Below are positions 1 through 8,412 of a DNA stretch of 64,000 nucleotides, piece after piece. The notes under the pieces were generated by a model. That model had not been told where the DNA came from, did not search any database, and saw only the letters and a program-made list of their open reading frames with translations. The number at the start of each line of letters is the position of its first letter. Position 1 is the stretch's first letter. Position numbers and translations under genes: made by a program. Where the stretch lies: the NCBI RefSeq assembly GCF_029767755.1, contig NZ_JARUQS010000001.1, positions 1,512,502-1,576,501 of the forward strand, in the 5' to 3' direction. Source of the DNA: Thiomicrorhabdus sp. zzn3 (lineage in GTDB: Bacteria > Pseudomonadota > Gammaproteobacteria > Thiomicrospirales > Thiomicrospiraceae).

Positions 1-456
1 GATATGATTGGTTTCCACCATCCACACCAAGCCTGCCAATAACGCTGCCGCAGCGGGACTCGGCAATCCCTGAAAATAACGTTTATCCGCAATTCCGACC
101 TGAGTATTAAAACGTGCCAAACGCAACGCGGCGGCGGCGGTATAAATAAAGGCAACCAACCAACCAAACTTGGCAAAATCTTGCAATGCCCACTGATAAA
201 TCAGTAACGCTGGCGCCAATCCAAAAGAGATCATATCGGCCAGGCTGTCGTATTCCGCTCCAAAAGCACTGCACGAATTGGTCATACGCGCCACTCGACC
301 ATCCAATCCGTCAAAGATCATTGCTACAAAAATCGCAATGGCCCCCGCCTCATAATGTCCTTGCATACCGGCAATGACCGCGTAAAACCCGGCAAACAAT
401 GCAGCCGTAGTCATTAAATTAGGCAGCAGATAAATGCCTCGTTCGAAAGGTTTCAT
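1..456 (-). CDS. pssA: CDP-diacylglycerol--serine O-phosphatidyltransferase, N-terminal part (gene runs off the window)
   Basis: Translating the minus strand from the ATG at 456 gives an open frame of 152 codons that reaches the window edge, so the C-terminus is missing. The protein begins MKPFERGIYLLPNLMT, followed by a hydrophobic segment. It contains the CDP-alcohol phosphotransferase signature DG-x2-AR-x8-G-x3-D-x3-D, seen as DGRVAR, then GAEYDSLAD. The family makes phosphatidylserine from CDP-diacylglycerol and serine in the inner membrane, feeding phosphatidylethanolamine synthesis. The SFGLAP stretch after the motif fits the integral-membrane PssA (type II) subclass rather than the E. 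coli enzyme. It lies downstream of ugd in the same direction but is separated by 170 bp containing a palindrome, so it may be transcribed separately. Confidence 0.9.
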   Translation of the reverse strand, partial: MKPFERGIYLLPNLMTTAALFAGFYAVIAGMQGHYEAGAIAIFVAMIFDGLDGRVARMTNSCSAFGAEYDSLADMISFGLAPALLIYQWALQDFAKFGWLVAFIYTAAAALRLARFNTQVGIADKRYFQGLPSPAAAALLAGLVWMVETNHI

Positions 457-510
457 AAAATCAGGTATCCCTTAAAACAACCGGATTCAAACACCCAAGT
501 GCACAAAAAC

Positions 511-526
511 TGAACAGGCCTGTTCA
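511..526. repeat. Intergenic copy of the CAGGCCTG palindrome (16-bp perfect inverted repeat)
   Basis: TGAACAGGCCTGTTCA is a perfect palindrome centred on the window-wide iterated octamer (octamer at 515-522). It lies between the ugd stop and the pssA start, both on the minus strand. No T-run follows, so it is not a standard intrinsic terminator. Confidence 0.8.
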
Positions 527-626
527 AACAAACCTATCTCTGCAAAGGGTCTTTTTACATTAAGAGCGCTATTCTAACAACATTTAGTTTGTTGCGGTTA
601 TGAGGTTTCTATTTAGACACCTTAAA

Positions 627-1937
627 TTAGACAACTTCTCCTCGGCCCACGCCAAAGTAGCGGAAACCTTGCTCCATAATAACATCCGGCTCATAAATAT
701 TACGCCCATCAAAAATGACTGGGCGCTTCATGCGTTGTCTCATCAAATCATAGTCCGGACTCCAGAACATTTTCCATTCGGTCAGGATAACGAGCGCGTC
801 GGCCCCATCAAGCGCATCATACATATCCGCCACCAACTCTACTCGGTCATCACCCTGCCAATGCTTCTGAAAATCCGTCATGGCCTTAGGGTCATAAGCC
901 TTAACGGTCGCTCCCTGAGCAACAAAAGCCTGAATCGTCTTCAAACTGGGTGCATTTTCAACCGTTGACGTATTCGGCTTGAAAGACAGCCCCCATACGG
1001 CAATCTTTTTACCTTTTAGCTCGGTATTAAAAAAACGCCAAGCTTTACGGAACAGCACCTCTTTTTGCACTTCGTTGTTACTCAACACGGTTTTTAACAG
1101 ATCTGCGTCATATCCCTTGCTCTGCAATGTATTCACCAGGCTTTTCACATCAGCGGCAAAACTGGGGCCACCGAATCCGCAGCCGGGATAGAGATAGTTA
1201 AACCCAATCCGGTGATCCGAGCCTAAACCTTGACGAACCTCTTCCATGTCAATATCGAAATGCTCCGCATTGTTTGCCAATTCATTAATCAGGCTGATAC
1301 GCGTCGCCAACAGTGCATTCACGGCGTATTTGGTGTATTCTGCGGCGCGGGTACTCATCACCTTCAACTGATCGGTAACTCGATTAAAAGGGCGCATTAG
1401 GTCGCGAATCTGTTTAATCGCTTGAGGATCTTGACTACCAAGAACAATCCTATCCGGCTTCACAAAATCATTAATGGCTGACCCCTCACTGATAAACTCA
1501 GGCATCGCCACCACGGCCACCTTGGCCACCAAACCGCGTTTGGCGAACGCCAATTTGATCTGAGCCTCAAAACGGTCCGCGGTTCCAACCGGAAAAGAAC
1601 TTTGGTTGACCACCAGCACGTCTCCTTCTGCACAGTCCCCAATCACCTGAATCACTTCCTCAGCACGATCCAGACGCCATGAAGGCATGCTTAAAAACAG
1701 TACCTCACCATGGGCGACCCCTTTTTTCCAATCTTCTTCAAAATGTAAACCGCCTTCTTTTACCTGGGTTTGAATCAAATGCTCCAAACCCGGCTCTTCG
1801 CGCGGTAATTCGGCTTTTCTCAGATGTTCAACTCTCCCCGTTCCTATCGGTAAAGCGAATACCTGATTGCCTGTCTGGGCCAAGGCGCCTGCAGTGACCA
1901 AACCACCTAACTCACAACCGAAAACCGACACTCTCAT
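627..1937 (-). CDS. ugd: UDP-glucose 6-dehydrogenase family protein with degenerate active site
   Basis: This 436-residue protein is a full-length UDP-glucose/GDP-mannose dehydrogenase homologue; the family oxidises UDP-glucose to UDP-glucuronate in two NAD-dependent steps. The order of domains is intact: N-terminal Rossmann fold, the MPEF(x3)EG segment (E147, E151), the central helix with K203 and N207, and a C-terminal UDP-binding domain starting KIAVWGLSFKPNTS. Key positions are changed, however. The nucleotide-binding GxGYVG becomes G-C-E-L-G-G (residues 7-12). The catalytic GGSCFPKD becomes G-G-P-S-F-A-A-D (256-263), so the catalytic Cys is Ser259 and the Lys is Ala262. It overlaps the pgi stop by ATGA with a good GGAGG upstream, so it is translated with pgi and galU. 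It may be inactive, a scaffold, or have altered chemistry; family membership is certain, activity is not. Confidence 0.85.
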   Translation of the reverse strand: MRVSVFGCELGGLVTAGALAQTGNQVFALPIGTGRVEHLRKAELPREEPGLEHLIQTQVKEGGLHFEEDWKKGVAHGEVLFLSMPSWRLDRAEEVIQVIGDCAEGDVLVVNQSSFPVGTADRFEAQIKLAFAKRGLVAKVAVVAMPEFISEGSAINDFVKPDRIVLGSQDPQAIKQIRDLMRPFNRVTDQLKVMSTRAAEYTKYAVNALLATRISLINELANNAEHFDIDMEEVRQGLGSDHRIGFNYLYPGCGFGGPSFAADVKSLVNTLQSKGYDADLLKTVLSNNEVQKEVLFRKAWRFFNTELKGKKIAVWGLSFKPNTSTVENAPSLKTIQAFVAQGATVKAYDPKAMTDFQKHWQGDDRVELVADMYDALDGADALVILTEWKMFWSPDYDLMRQRMKRPVIFDGRNIYEPDVIMEQGFRYFGVGRGEVV

Positions 1938-3565
1938 TTTGCAATCCTCCTAATCAAGTTCGCAGTCGAAGCATCAAAGCTTTCGGCTAACGATGGGGTT
2001 TTAATGGCGGCATGGGTCTCTTTGGCAATTAATTTACCGAGCTCAACCCCCCATTGATCGAAAGGGTTGATTTCCCAAATGACTGATTCCACAAAGGTCT
2101 TATGCTCATAAAGTGCCACCAACATACCCAGAGTCTTAGGAGAAATGGTTTTTAATAAAATGGTATTTGACGGCTGATTCCCCGGATAATGTTTAAACGG
2201 CGAGTCAAACTGAGACTTAATGGAATCCGGAATCGCAGCATCTCCAAGCATCAAAACCCGTGATTGTGCAAAGCAGTTTGCCATCGCCAGCTCATGCTGA
2301 TAACGTAAACTCTCATCTTTTTCCGAATGAGAATTCCGATCAAAATCATCTCTTTCAACCGGAGCGATAAAGTCACACATCACCGCCTGAGTCCCCTGAT
2401 GTAATAGCTGATAGAATGCATGCTGGGCATTGGGCCCCACCTCACCCCAAAGGATTGGACAGGTTTTGTAGTTAACCGATTCACCATTACGATTAACCGA
2501 TTTTCCATTACTTTCCATCACCAGCTGCTCAAAATAGGATGGCAAGTACTTTAAACGCGCATCGTAAGGCAAAATCGCTTTCGCCTGGATATTAAGAAAG
2601 TTGATATTCCAAACATCAATCATTCCCATTAATACAGGCATATTCTGCTCAAGCTCTGCGGTCGCAAAATGGTTGTCCATAATATGGGCCCCTTGCAACA
2701 TTTCCCGAAAACCAGACATCCCCACCTTCAGCGCAATTGGCAACCCAATGGCCGACCACATGGAATAACGTCCGCCAATCCAGTCCCAAAAAAGCAGTTG
2801 ATTCTCTTCAGGAATCCCCCACTCACTCATCATATCTGGCTTGGTCGAAACACCGAGGAAGTGTTGAGACAACAGGGTCTTAGAATCCTTAATCTTTTCT
2901 TTAAGCCAATCCTTGGCCGTCTCTGCATTGGAAAGCGTATCAATGGTCGTAAAGGATTTTGAAGCAAGAACAAATAGAGTCGTTTCTTGATTAAGGCTTT
3001 TTAAAAGATTGGAGGTTTGGGTTCCATCGATTGAAGAAATAAAGTGCAAATTGACTGGAGAACTAATGGTTTGTAGCGCATGTGTGACCATTAAAGGCCC
3101 TAAATCAGACCCGCCGACACCAATATTCACCACATCGGTGATCGGCTTACCACTGTATCCACGCCAGCTTCCTGAACGGATTTGTTCAACAATCGTCGCC
3201 ATCTTATCGAACTGCTGTTCGATTTGTGGCTGCACTTCCAGCGCATAGCCCGATACATCACGGCCTTCAGAACGAATCGCGGAGTGCATCGCCGGTCGGC
3301 CTTCGGTATCATTCACCTCATCCCCGCAGATTAAACGCTTAATCCATTCAGGCAATGACTGCTGGCGGGCCAGCTTCATCAGCAATTGAATCGTTTCTTC
3401 ACTGACACGATTCTTTGAAAAATCCAAAAACAGATCATCTAACTCTATAGAAAAGCGTTGTGCCCGATCTTCTTCAGAAAACAGTGTCTTTAGGTGAACA
3501 CTTCCTGCTCCCTGTTCACAGTGCGCATTTAAAGCCTGCCAAGCATTAGAACTTTCCACACCCAT
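1934..3565 (-). CDS. pgi: Glucose-6-phosphate isomerase
   Basis: The 543-residue protein is a full-length phosphoglucose isomerase, interconverting glucose-6-phosphate and fructose-6-phosphate in the cytoplasm. Recognisable elements are the VNIGVGGSDLGPLM phosphate-binding segment, the ASKSFTT motif (SIS fold), DWIGGRYSMWS, the catalytic-Glu segment QLVMESNGKS, and GEVGPNAQHAFYQLLHQG near the C-terminal active-site region. Length matches the E. coli enzyme (549). Downstream ugd overlaps its stop by 4 nt and galU lies 62 nt upstream, giving a sugar-nucleotide unit: fructose-6-P to glucose-6-P, then UDP-glucose through GalU. In an autotroph this probably serves polysaccharide synthesis from Calvin-cycle hexose; that last point is inference. 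Confidence 0.97.
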   Translation of the reverse strand: MGVESSNAWQALNAHCEQGAGSVHLKTLFSEEDRAQRFSIELDDLFLDFSKNRVSEETIQLLMKLARQQSLPEWIKRLICGDEVNDTEGRPAMHSAIRSEGRDVSGYALEVQPQIEQQFDKMATIVEQIRSGSWRGYSGKPITDVVNIGVGGSDLGPLMVTHALQTISSPVNLHFISSIDGTQTSNLLKSLNQETTLFVLASKSFTTIDTLSNAETAKDWLKEKIKDSKTLLSQHFLGVSTKPDMMSEWGIPEENQLLFWDWIGGRYSMWSAIGLPIALKVGMSGFREMLQGAHIMDNHFATAELEQNMPVLMGMIDVWNINFLNIQAKAILPYDARLKYLPSYFEQLVMESNGKSVNRNGESVNYKTCPILWGEVGPNAQHAFYQLLHQGTQAVMCDFIAPVERDDFDRNSHSEKDESLRYQHELAMANCFAQSRVLMLGDAAIPDSIKSQFDSPFKHYPGNQPSNTILLKTISPKTLGMLVALYEHKTFVESVIWEINPFDQWGVELGKLIAKETHAAIKTPSLAESFDASTANLIRRIAK

Positions 3566-3627
3566 ATTGGCCTCTCTGTTTGCTTTGCATAATATTTTCA
3601 GTCGGATAGATTTCCTAATGCAGAAAA

Positions 3628-4509
3628 TTACTCTGACAACTCTAATTCTTTCAGATAGTTCTTAAAGCCTTCACCCACCTTGGCGTCACGCAAAGCATAT
3701 TCCACATTGGCCTGCAAATAACCTAGCTTATCGCCACAGTCATAACTCTTACCGTCCTTAAATTCAAAACCAAACATCACCTCTTCTTCAAGCAGCTTAT
3801 CCATGGCATCTGTCAATTGAATCTCGCCGCCAGCGCCTGGACGGGTCTGTTTCAATAACTGCATTAATCTTGGGGTAAAAATATAGCGACCTACAACAGA
3901 CAGGTTAGATGGCGCTTCTTCTTGCGAAGGCTTCTCGACCAGCTCGGAAATCCGCAAATCAGGACCTTTAACAGCAGCAATACCATACTTCTCGACCTGA
4001 TCGTCCGGTACCTCTTCTAGAGCCACCACACTGGTGTGCACTTTTTTGTAGGTATCCACCATCTGAGCCAAACACCCTTTTTTAGAGTGATACATCAAAA
4101 CATCAGGCAACAACACGGCAAACGGCTCATTCTCTGCAATAACCGGTTCAGCACACAAAATCGCATGCCCCAACCCAAGCGCCTCAGGCTGACGTACACT
4201 GACAAGTCTCACCCCTTCTGGCGTAATCTCTTGCAGAGGCTCTAAACGCTCCTGCTTTCCTCTCAGCTCCAACTCGGTTTCCAACTCGTAATGTTTGTCA
4301 AAGTGGTTTTCAATCGCCCCTTTACTGGAGTGTGTCACCAAAATGATATCGGTGATCCCGGCCTCGGCCGCCTCATGCACTATATATTGAATCAACGGCT
4401 TATCAACAACGGTAAGCATTTCTTTAGGAATGGCCTTAGTGGCAGGTAAGAAACGGGTTCCTAAGCCCGCAACAGGAAGAATCGCTTTGGTAAGTGGTTT
4501 ATAAGACAT
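3628..4509 (-). CDS. galU: UTP--glucose-1-phosphate uridylyltransferase
   Basis: This 293-residue protein makes UDP-glucose from UTP and glucose-1-phosphate. It opens with the nucleotidyltransferase signature AILPVAGLGTRFLPATKAIPKEML, with K near residue 26 in the KE(M/L) position, followed by VDKPLIQYIVHEA. LPDVLM carries the metal-binding Asp position, and the VEKP and RPGAGGEIQLTDA motifs of GalU are present. Length and ends match E. coli GalU (302). The ATG at 4509 is 26 nt downstream of dsrE2, so it may be co-transcribed with the sulfur-carrier genes, but a separate promoter cannot be excluded. With pgi and ugd it forms the hexose-to-UDP-sugar branch. Confidence 0.97.
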   Translation of the reverse strand: MSYKPLTKAILPVAGLGTRFLPATKAIPKEMLTVVDKPLIQYIVHEAAEAGITDIILVTHSSKGAIENHFDKHYELETELELRGKQERLEPLQEITPEGVRLVSVRQPEALGLGHAILCAEPVIAENEPFAVLLPDVLMYHSKKGCLAQMVDTYKKVHTSVVALEEVPDDQVEKYGIAAVKGPDLRISELVEKPSQEEAPSNLSVVGRYIFTPRLMQLLKQTRPGAGGEIQLTDAMDKLLEEEVMFGFEFKDGKSYDCGDKLGYLQANVEYALRDAKVGEGFKNYLKELELSE

Positions 4510-4535
4510 CTTTACTCACTTGATGATTTATTAAA

Positions 4536-5066
4536 TTAAACAAAAAGACTCTGTGTGGAGGGGGTATGCGCAAAATAGCTTGGGGCACCGGCGAATTCAA
4601 TGCCGTCTATCAGCTCGGATTCGCCAATACCCATTGCCTCGAGCGTCATCTGACAGGCCGTCATCTTAACCCCTAACTCTAAACATAATGCCCGCAGCTC
4701 TTCAATGGGAAGCTGCCCTTGCGCCTTCATTTGCTTCTTAAACGCCGTTGTCGCCAAAGCACTCATACCTGGCAGAGTCCAAACCAGGCCTGGTAAATTT
4801 TGGTTCCAGTCGATTTTTCGGAACCACTGAGGACCTACCGGACTTCTTATCAACATATCCGGCCTTCCAAGCGGGGATATTTTCAAACCACTGGTATCTT
4901 TAAATAAACACTTTAAACCGTAAAAACTGAAAAAAAGCTCAACCTTTTTATCCATCGCAGCGGCTGTACTCGCAAGAATAAAAGAGGCATAGGCCCAGTC
5001 CAGCGTCCCTTTTGACTGAATCAAACTAAATTCATCAGGCAACACTTCAGGAGATTGCTGACTCAT
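4536..5066 (-). CDS. dsrE2: DsrE2-like sulfur carrier (DsrE/DsrF/DrsH-like family)
   Basis: The 176-residue protein belongs to the DsrE/DsrF-like (peroxiredoxin-like) superfamily. It shows the family beginning with a short strand and small-residue helix (YASFILASTAAAMDKKVELFFSFYGL) and the conserved cysteine in the segment VKMTACQMTLEAMGI, about residue 137, which in this family carries persulfide sulfur. The N-terminal 12 residues are variable. Its ATG overlaps the tusA stop by 4 nt, so the two are translationally coupled. The TusA/DsrE2 pairing is known in sulfur oxidisers, where the proteins relay sulfane sulfur in the cytoplasm. Rhodanese and hdr genes that often accompany them are absent from this window, so the downstream acceptor is not visible here. 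Confidence 0.88.
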   Translation of the reverse strand: MSQQSPEVLPDEFSLIQSKGTLDWAYASFILASTAAAMDKKVELFFSFYGLKCLFKDTSGLKISPLGRPDMLIRSPVGPQWFRKIDWNQNLPGLVWTLPGMSALATTAFKKQMKAQGQLPIEELRALCLELGVKMTACQMTLEAMGIGESELIDGIEFAGAPSYFAHTPSTQSLFV

Positions 5067-5290
5067 ATAGTCTGCCTTTGAATTTCAAAGCGGATGACCG
5101 ACCCTGCCTGCTCTTTAAGCACGCAATGCAGGTTTTGCTGAGCACAAAAAGCCGGGATGTCTCTCAAAGCCCCCTGGTCGGATACACTCATCTCAAAAGC
5201 ATCGATCAAATCAGGGTTTTGCGCTAAAAACTTTTTCAGCTTAATGACAGGCATTGGGCAGGCAAGACCTGAAAAATCTAATTTTTGCAT
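5063..5290 (-). CDS. tusA: TusA family sulfur-carrier protein
   Basis: This 75-residue protein has the TusA/SirA fold signature: L-D-F-S-G-L-A-C-P-M-P-V near the start, with the CPxP motif (Cys11) that holds persulfide sulfur, and a C-terminal strand GSVIRFEIQR. Length is typical (75-81). It begins the minus-strand unit that continues through dsrE2 and possibly galU-pgi-ugd. In E. coli TusA feeds tRNA thiolation; in sulfur oxidisers TusA homologues next to DsrE2 hand over sulfur during dissimilation. The adjacent dsrE2 and nearby sox genes favour the second role, by inference. Confidence 0.93.
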   Translation of the reverse strand: MQKLDFSGLACPMPVIKLKKFLAQNPDLIDAFEMSVSDQGALRDIPAFCAQQNLHCVLKEQAGSVIRFEIQRQTI

Positions 5291-5476
5291 GAACTACCCA
5301 TTTTAAACATGTTCAGACATTCAAAGATAAGCCACAATAATGAAATCGACTTAGATCAAATATTACAACACCCTGACTCTAAGCGCCAACGAGATTGATT
5401 TGAATTCATACAACTATAATATAAGCCTATTTTTAAATATCAAATGCCGCCTACCGAATTGGAGTCCATTAAGCGC

Positions 5477-6952
5477 ATGAACCATTCAGCCATCGCCTCC
5501 CCCCCCCACCTCTTTGTAGTAGTGCCTATTCTGCTCATTATTGCACTGTGCACTCCAAACAAGGCCAACGCAACAGATAGCTTGCCTGATCTAGGCTCAT
5601 CTGATCTCGTTGAATATACGCCCGAAAAAGAACAAGCCTTAGGCCGAGCTTTTAAAGCAGAACTCCACACGCATTACAACATAGTATCCGATCCTGACAT
5701 CACCGGTTACGTCAGACGGATAGGCCATAAAATAGCGCAATACTCAAACGATGACCGCCACTTTAGTTTTTATGTCATTGATCATCCGGAAATCAATGCT
5801 TTTGCAGGACCGGATGGTGTCATCGGAATACACACAGGCCTGCTGCAAGCGGTAAAGTCTGAGGACGAATTGGCTTCTGTCATCGCACATGAGATTGCCC
5901 ACGTGACTCAAAACCACCTCTCAAGGCGTTATGAATTACAATCCGGAACCAATCTAACCCATTTAGCTTCGTTTATAGCCGCCATCCTTATCGGCATGCA
6001 TGACACTTCTGCTGGAATGGCCACCTTAATGGGAAGCATGGGGGCAGATTTACAACAACAACTCAAACATTCGCGCATCCATGAAGCGGAAGCAGATTAT
6101 GCAGGAATTGATTATCTTTACCAGAGTGGATACAACCCCTACGCAATGGGGGACTTCTTCGGGCGACTTGCTATGGAATACCAGAACAATGAATTTAAAC
6201 CACTGGAAATCTTGATGACCCACCCGGTCACAGAACACCGTTTAGCAGAAGCGAAAAATCGTGCAGAAACCTACCCGCCTTTGATCTTTGAACACGATAC
6301 AGAAACCCTCACTCTAATAAAATTACGCTTACAGGCAAAAACAGGCGTTCGCGACGCAACACTTCAAGAAAAGCCCTTAAACGACGCACAGCAATGTTAC
6401 CAAAACACAGTCAATACCCTCTTCAACTATTCTGACAAGCTATCACACCAGAACAAACCAACAGACTGTTTAACGCGCATCATCAGAAACCATCCCCTGC
6501 AACCTCTGTATCGCACCCTGCAACTTGAAACTTTTAATCAGGCCAAAAAAACAAAAAAGAAAGACGCTCTCAAGTTAGCTGAAATAGCAAACGACTTATT
6601 TCCTCAAAATGCTTCAGTACTGATTCAATATGCCAAACTGCTAGAAAAATACAATAAACCTAAAAAAGCCATTGATCTCTTGGAAGGACAGGTTGATAAA
6701 CTGCTTTACAAGCAGAAAGTGTACAAACAACTCAGCCGACTGTACGCCGACATGGACGACCTAGCCTATGCCTATTTCTACGAAGCACTCGGCCAATTTG
6801 AAATTGGAAACCTTAAAAAGACAGAAATCTTCCTAGAAAAAGCGGAGGAAATAAGTAATTCAGACCACAAAGATTTAAACAATAAAATCCTAATATTCAG
6901 AACGGAATATAGCAACTTATTGAAACAAAAGAGCAAACTTAAGACGTCATAA
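5477..6952 (+). CDS. bepA: M48-family periplasmic metalloprotease with TPR repeats (BepA/YfgC-like)
   Basis: From the ATG at 5477 the protein is 491 residues, close to E. coli BepA (487). A hydrophobic export signal (LFVVVPILLIIALC) ends near NKANA. The zinc protease core has H-E-I-A-H at residues 138-142 and the third-ligand segment EAEADYAG about 60 residues later. The C-terminal half is rich in TPR-like helices (ALKLAEIANDLFPQNASVLIQYAKLLEKY). BepA degrades or assists misassembled outer-membrane proteins such as LptD. An earlier ATG at 5444 in the same frame would add 11 residues before the signal and has no ribosome-binding site. Codons 8-10 contain a run of nine C, described separately. 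The sox operon follows 180 bp later. Confidence 0.85.
   Translation: MNHSAIASPPHLFVVVPILLIIALCTPNKANATDSLPDLGSSDLVEYTPEKEQALGRAFKAELHTHYNIVSDPDITGYVRRIGHKIAQYSNDDRHFSFYVIDHPEINAFAGPDGVIGIHTGLLQAVKSEDELASVIAHEIAHVTQNHLSRRYELQSGTNLTHLASFIAAILIGMHDTSAGMATLMGSMGADLQQQLKHSRIHEAEADYAGIDYLYQSGYNPYAMGDFFGRLAMEYQNNEFKPLEILMTHPVTEHRLAEAKNRAETYPPLIFEHDTETLTLIKLRLQAKTGVRDATLQEKPLNDAQQCYQNTVNTLFNYSDKLSHQNKPTDCLTRIIRNHPLQPLYRTLQLETFNQAKKTKKKDALKLAEIANDLFPQNASVLIQYAKLLEKYNKPKKAIDLLEGQVDKLLYKQKVYKQLSRLYADMDDLAYAYFYEALGQFEIGNLKKTEIFLEKAEEISNSDHKDLNNKILIFRTEYSNLLKQKSKLKTS
5499..5507 (+). repeat. C9 homopolymer tract inside the signal-peptide region of the M48 protease gene
   Basis: Nine consecutive C residues span the Ser8-Pro9-Pro10 codons of the protease. 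Length change by one base would shift the frame after about ten codons. Confidence 0.75.
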
Positions 6953-7120
6953 AAATGTCATAAGATTTTATTAACGACCAATTAAATAAAACTATACAAA
7001 ATCGCCGCAAAAAACTTGCGTTTGAGATTTTAGTGGGTAAGCTTACTCTCCAAGAGCAAATTTTGTTCAAATAATAAAACCCGGACAGATAGAGAAACGG
7101 GAAAGTTAATAAGACTCTTT

Positions 7121-7128
7121 AGGAGGAG
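7121..7128 (+). promoter_or_regulatory. Strong ribosome-binding site of soxX
   Basis: The sequence TTAGGAGGAGAAG directly precedes the ATG at 7133, a near-perfect Shine-Dalgarno at ideal spacing. It fixes the soxX start over the in-frame ATG at 7148. The 180-bp region upstream (6953-7132) should hold the sox promoter; I do not see a convincing -35/-10 pair there. Confidence 0.75.
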
Positions 7129-7132
7129 AAGA

Positions 7133-7510
7133 ATGTTTAATTCTAACATGAAGAAGTTGTTGACTGCTTTAGCAATCTCATCAGCTGTAATTGCTGCCCC
7201 TGTAACCTCTATGGCTGCAGAAAAAGGTGCTTCTACAGTTGAAGAAGGCAAAAAGCTTGCTTTTAGCCGCTCTAAAGGTAACTGTCTTGCATGCCACATG
7301 ACTGGCGACGGTGCAATGCCTGGAAACATCGGACCTGCACTAATTGCAATGAAGCTACGTTACCCTGATAAGCAAAAGTTGTACGACAAAGTTTGGGGCA
7401 AGCCTGAAACTCAGACCGTTCCAAACAGCATGATGCCTCCATTTGGACAACATGGAATTCTTACAGATGAAGAAATCAGCAAAATTGTTGATTACATCTA
7501 CACTCTGTAA
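7133..7510 (+). CDS. soxX: Sulfur-oxidation c-type cytochrome SoxX
   Basis: This 125-residue precursor has a Sec signal peptide (MKKLLTALAISSAVIAAPVTSMAA) and one haem-binding CxxCH, seen as NCLACHMTGDG, followed by the SoxX-type GNIGPAL segment. The methionine-rich NSMMPPFG stretch supplies the likely axial Met ligand. SoxX pairs with SoxA to form the SoxAX cytochrome, which oxidatively joins thiosulfate to the SoxY cysteine in the periplasm. It is first in the soxXYZA operon. Like soxY and soxZ its codons lean to GCT, GGT and GTT, unlike the neighbouring genes, which fits high expression. Confidence 0.95.
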   Translation: MFNSNMKKLLTALAISSAVIAAPVTSMAAEKGASTVEEGKKLAFSRSKGNCLACHMTGDGAMPGNIGPALIAMKLRYPDKQKLYDKVWGKPETQTVPNSMMPPFGQHGILTDEEISKIVDYIYTL

Positions 7511-7552
7511 TTTTTTATTTATAAATAACCTTAACCGGGAGTTTAAAACCTT

Positions 7553-8020
7553 ATGAAACGTAGATCTTTCCTTAAAGGTACCCTTGCAACTGGCGCAGCG
7601 GCAGTAGCTGTAAACGCTGGTCTTCTAACCCCTAGCACAGTATTGGCTGAGTGGAACAAAAATGCTTTTTCAGCTAAAAGCACTGATGATGCTCTAAACA
7701 GCGTTTTCGGTTCAACTTCAGCTGCAGCTTCTGGTGACATCAAATTGAAAGCACCAGCAATCGCTGAAAACGGTGCGGTAACTCCTGTTACTGTTGACGC
7801 TTCTGCTATGAGCGGTGTTGAATCGATCGCTATCCTAGCTAGCAAAAACCCAATGCCTTTAGTTTGTACTTACAACTTCGCAAGCGCTGCAGAAGGTTAT
7901 GTTTCTACTCGTATCAAAATGGGTGAAACTATGAACGTGATTGCCGTTGTTAAAGCTGGTGGAAAACTATTCAAAGCCGAGCAAGAAGTTAAAGTAACAA
8001 TCGGTGGATGTGGTGGTTAA
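7553..8020 (+). CDS. soxY: Thiosulfate-oxidation carrier protein SoxY
   Basis: The 155-residue precursor carries a twin-arginine signal (MKRRSFLKGTLATGAAAVAVNAG), as expected because SoxYZ is exported folded. It ends in GGCGG, the swinging arm whose cysteine holds the sulfur substrate through the Sox cycle. The body is the SoxY beta-sandwich. The ATG follows GGGAG about ten bases upstream. It sits 42 nt after soxX and 71 nt before its heterodimer partner soxZ. Confidence 0.97.
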   Translation: MKRRSFLKGTLATGAAAVAVNAGLLTPSTVLAEWNKNAFSAKSTDDALNSVFGSTSAAASGDIKLKAPAIAENGAVTPVTVDASAMSGVESIAILASKNPMPLVCTYNFASAAEGYVSTRIKMGETMNVIAVVKAGGKLFKAEQEVKVTIGGCGG

Positions 8021-8091
8021 TCCCCACTCATAGACTTATTTTCAAGTTTATTGAATTCCGAATTTACTGAATATATTTAAAAGGAAATAAC

Positions 8092-8403
8092 ATGGCTATC
8101 AAAATCAGAATGCGTGGTAAATCAAAAGGTGGCGTTGCAGAAGTTAAGGCGCTAATCAAGCACCCAATGGAATCTGGTGTACGTATGAACAAAAAAACTG
8201 GTAAACCATATCCAGCTAAGTACATCGATACCGTAAAAGTAACTGTAAACGGTGCTGATGCAGTTGATGCTCAATGGTCTGGTGCGGTTTCAGCAAACCC
8301 ATACATGGCTGTTAAAGTAAAAGCCAACGCTGGTGATGAAGTTAAACTTTCTTTGACTGACAACACTGGTGAAACTGGTGAAGAAACTCTTAAATTGAAA
8401 TAA
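8092..8403 (+). CDS. soxZ: Thiosulfate-oxidation carrier complex protein SoxZ
   Basis: This 103-residue protein lacks a signal peptide and matches SoxZ in length and motifs: the IKIRMRGKSKGGVAEVKALIKHPMESG start with the HPMETG-like segment, and the SANPYMAVKVKA strand. SoxZ dimerises with SoxY and is thought to be carried through the Tat pathway by the SoxY signal. AAAAGGAAATAAC precedes the ATG. An 89-nt gap with a strong hairpin separates it from soxA. Confidence 0.97.
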   Translation: MAIKIRMRGKSKGGVAEVKALIKHPMESGVRMNKKTGKPYPAKYIDTVKVTVNGADAVDAQWSGAVSANPYMAVKVKANAGDEVKLSLTDNTGETGEETLKLK

Positions 8404-8412
8404 TTTAAAGAG

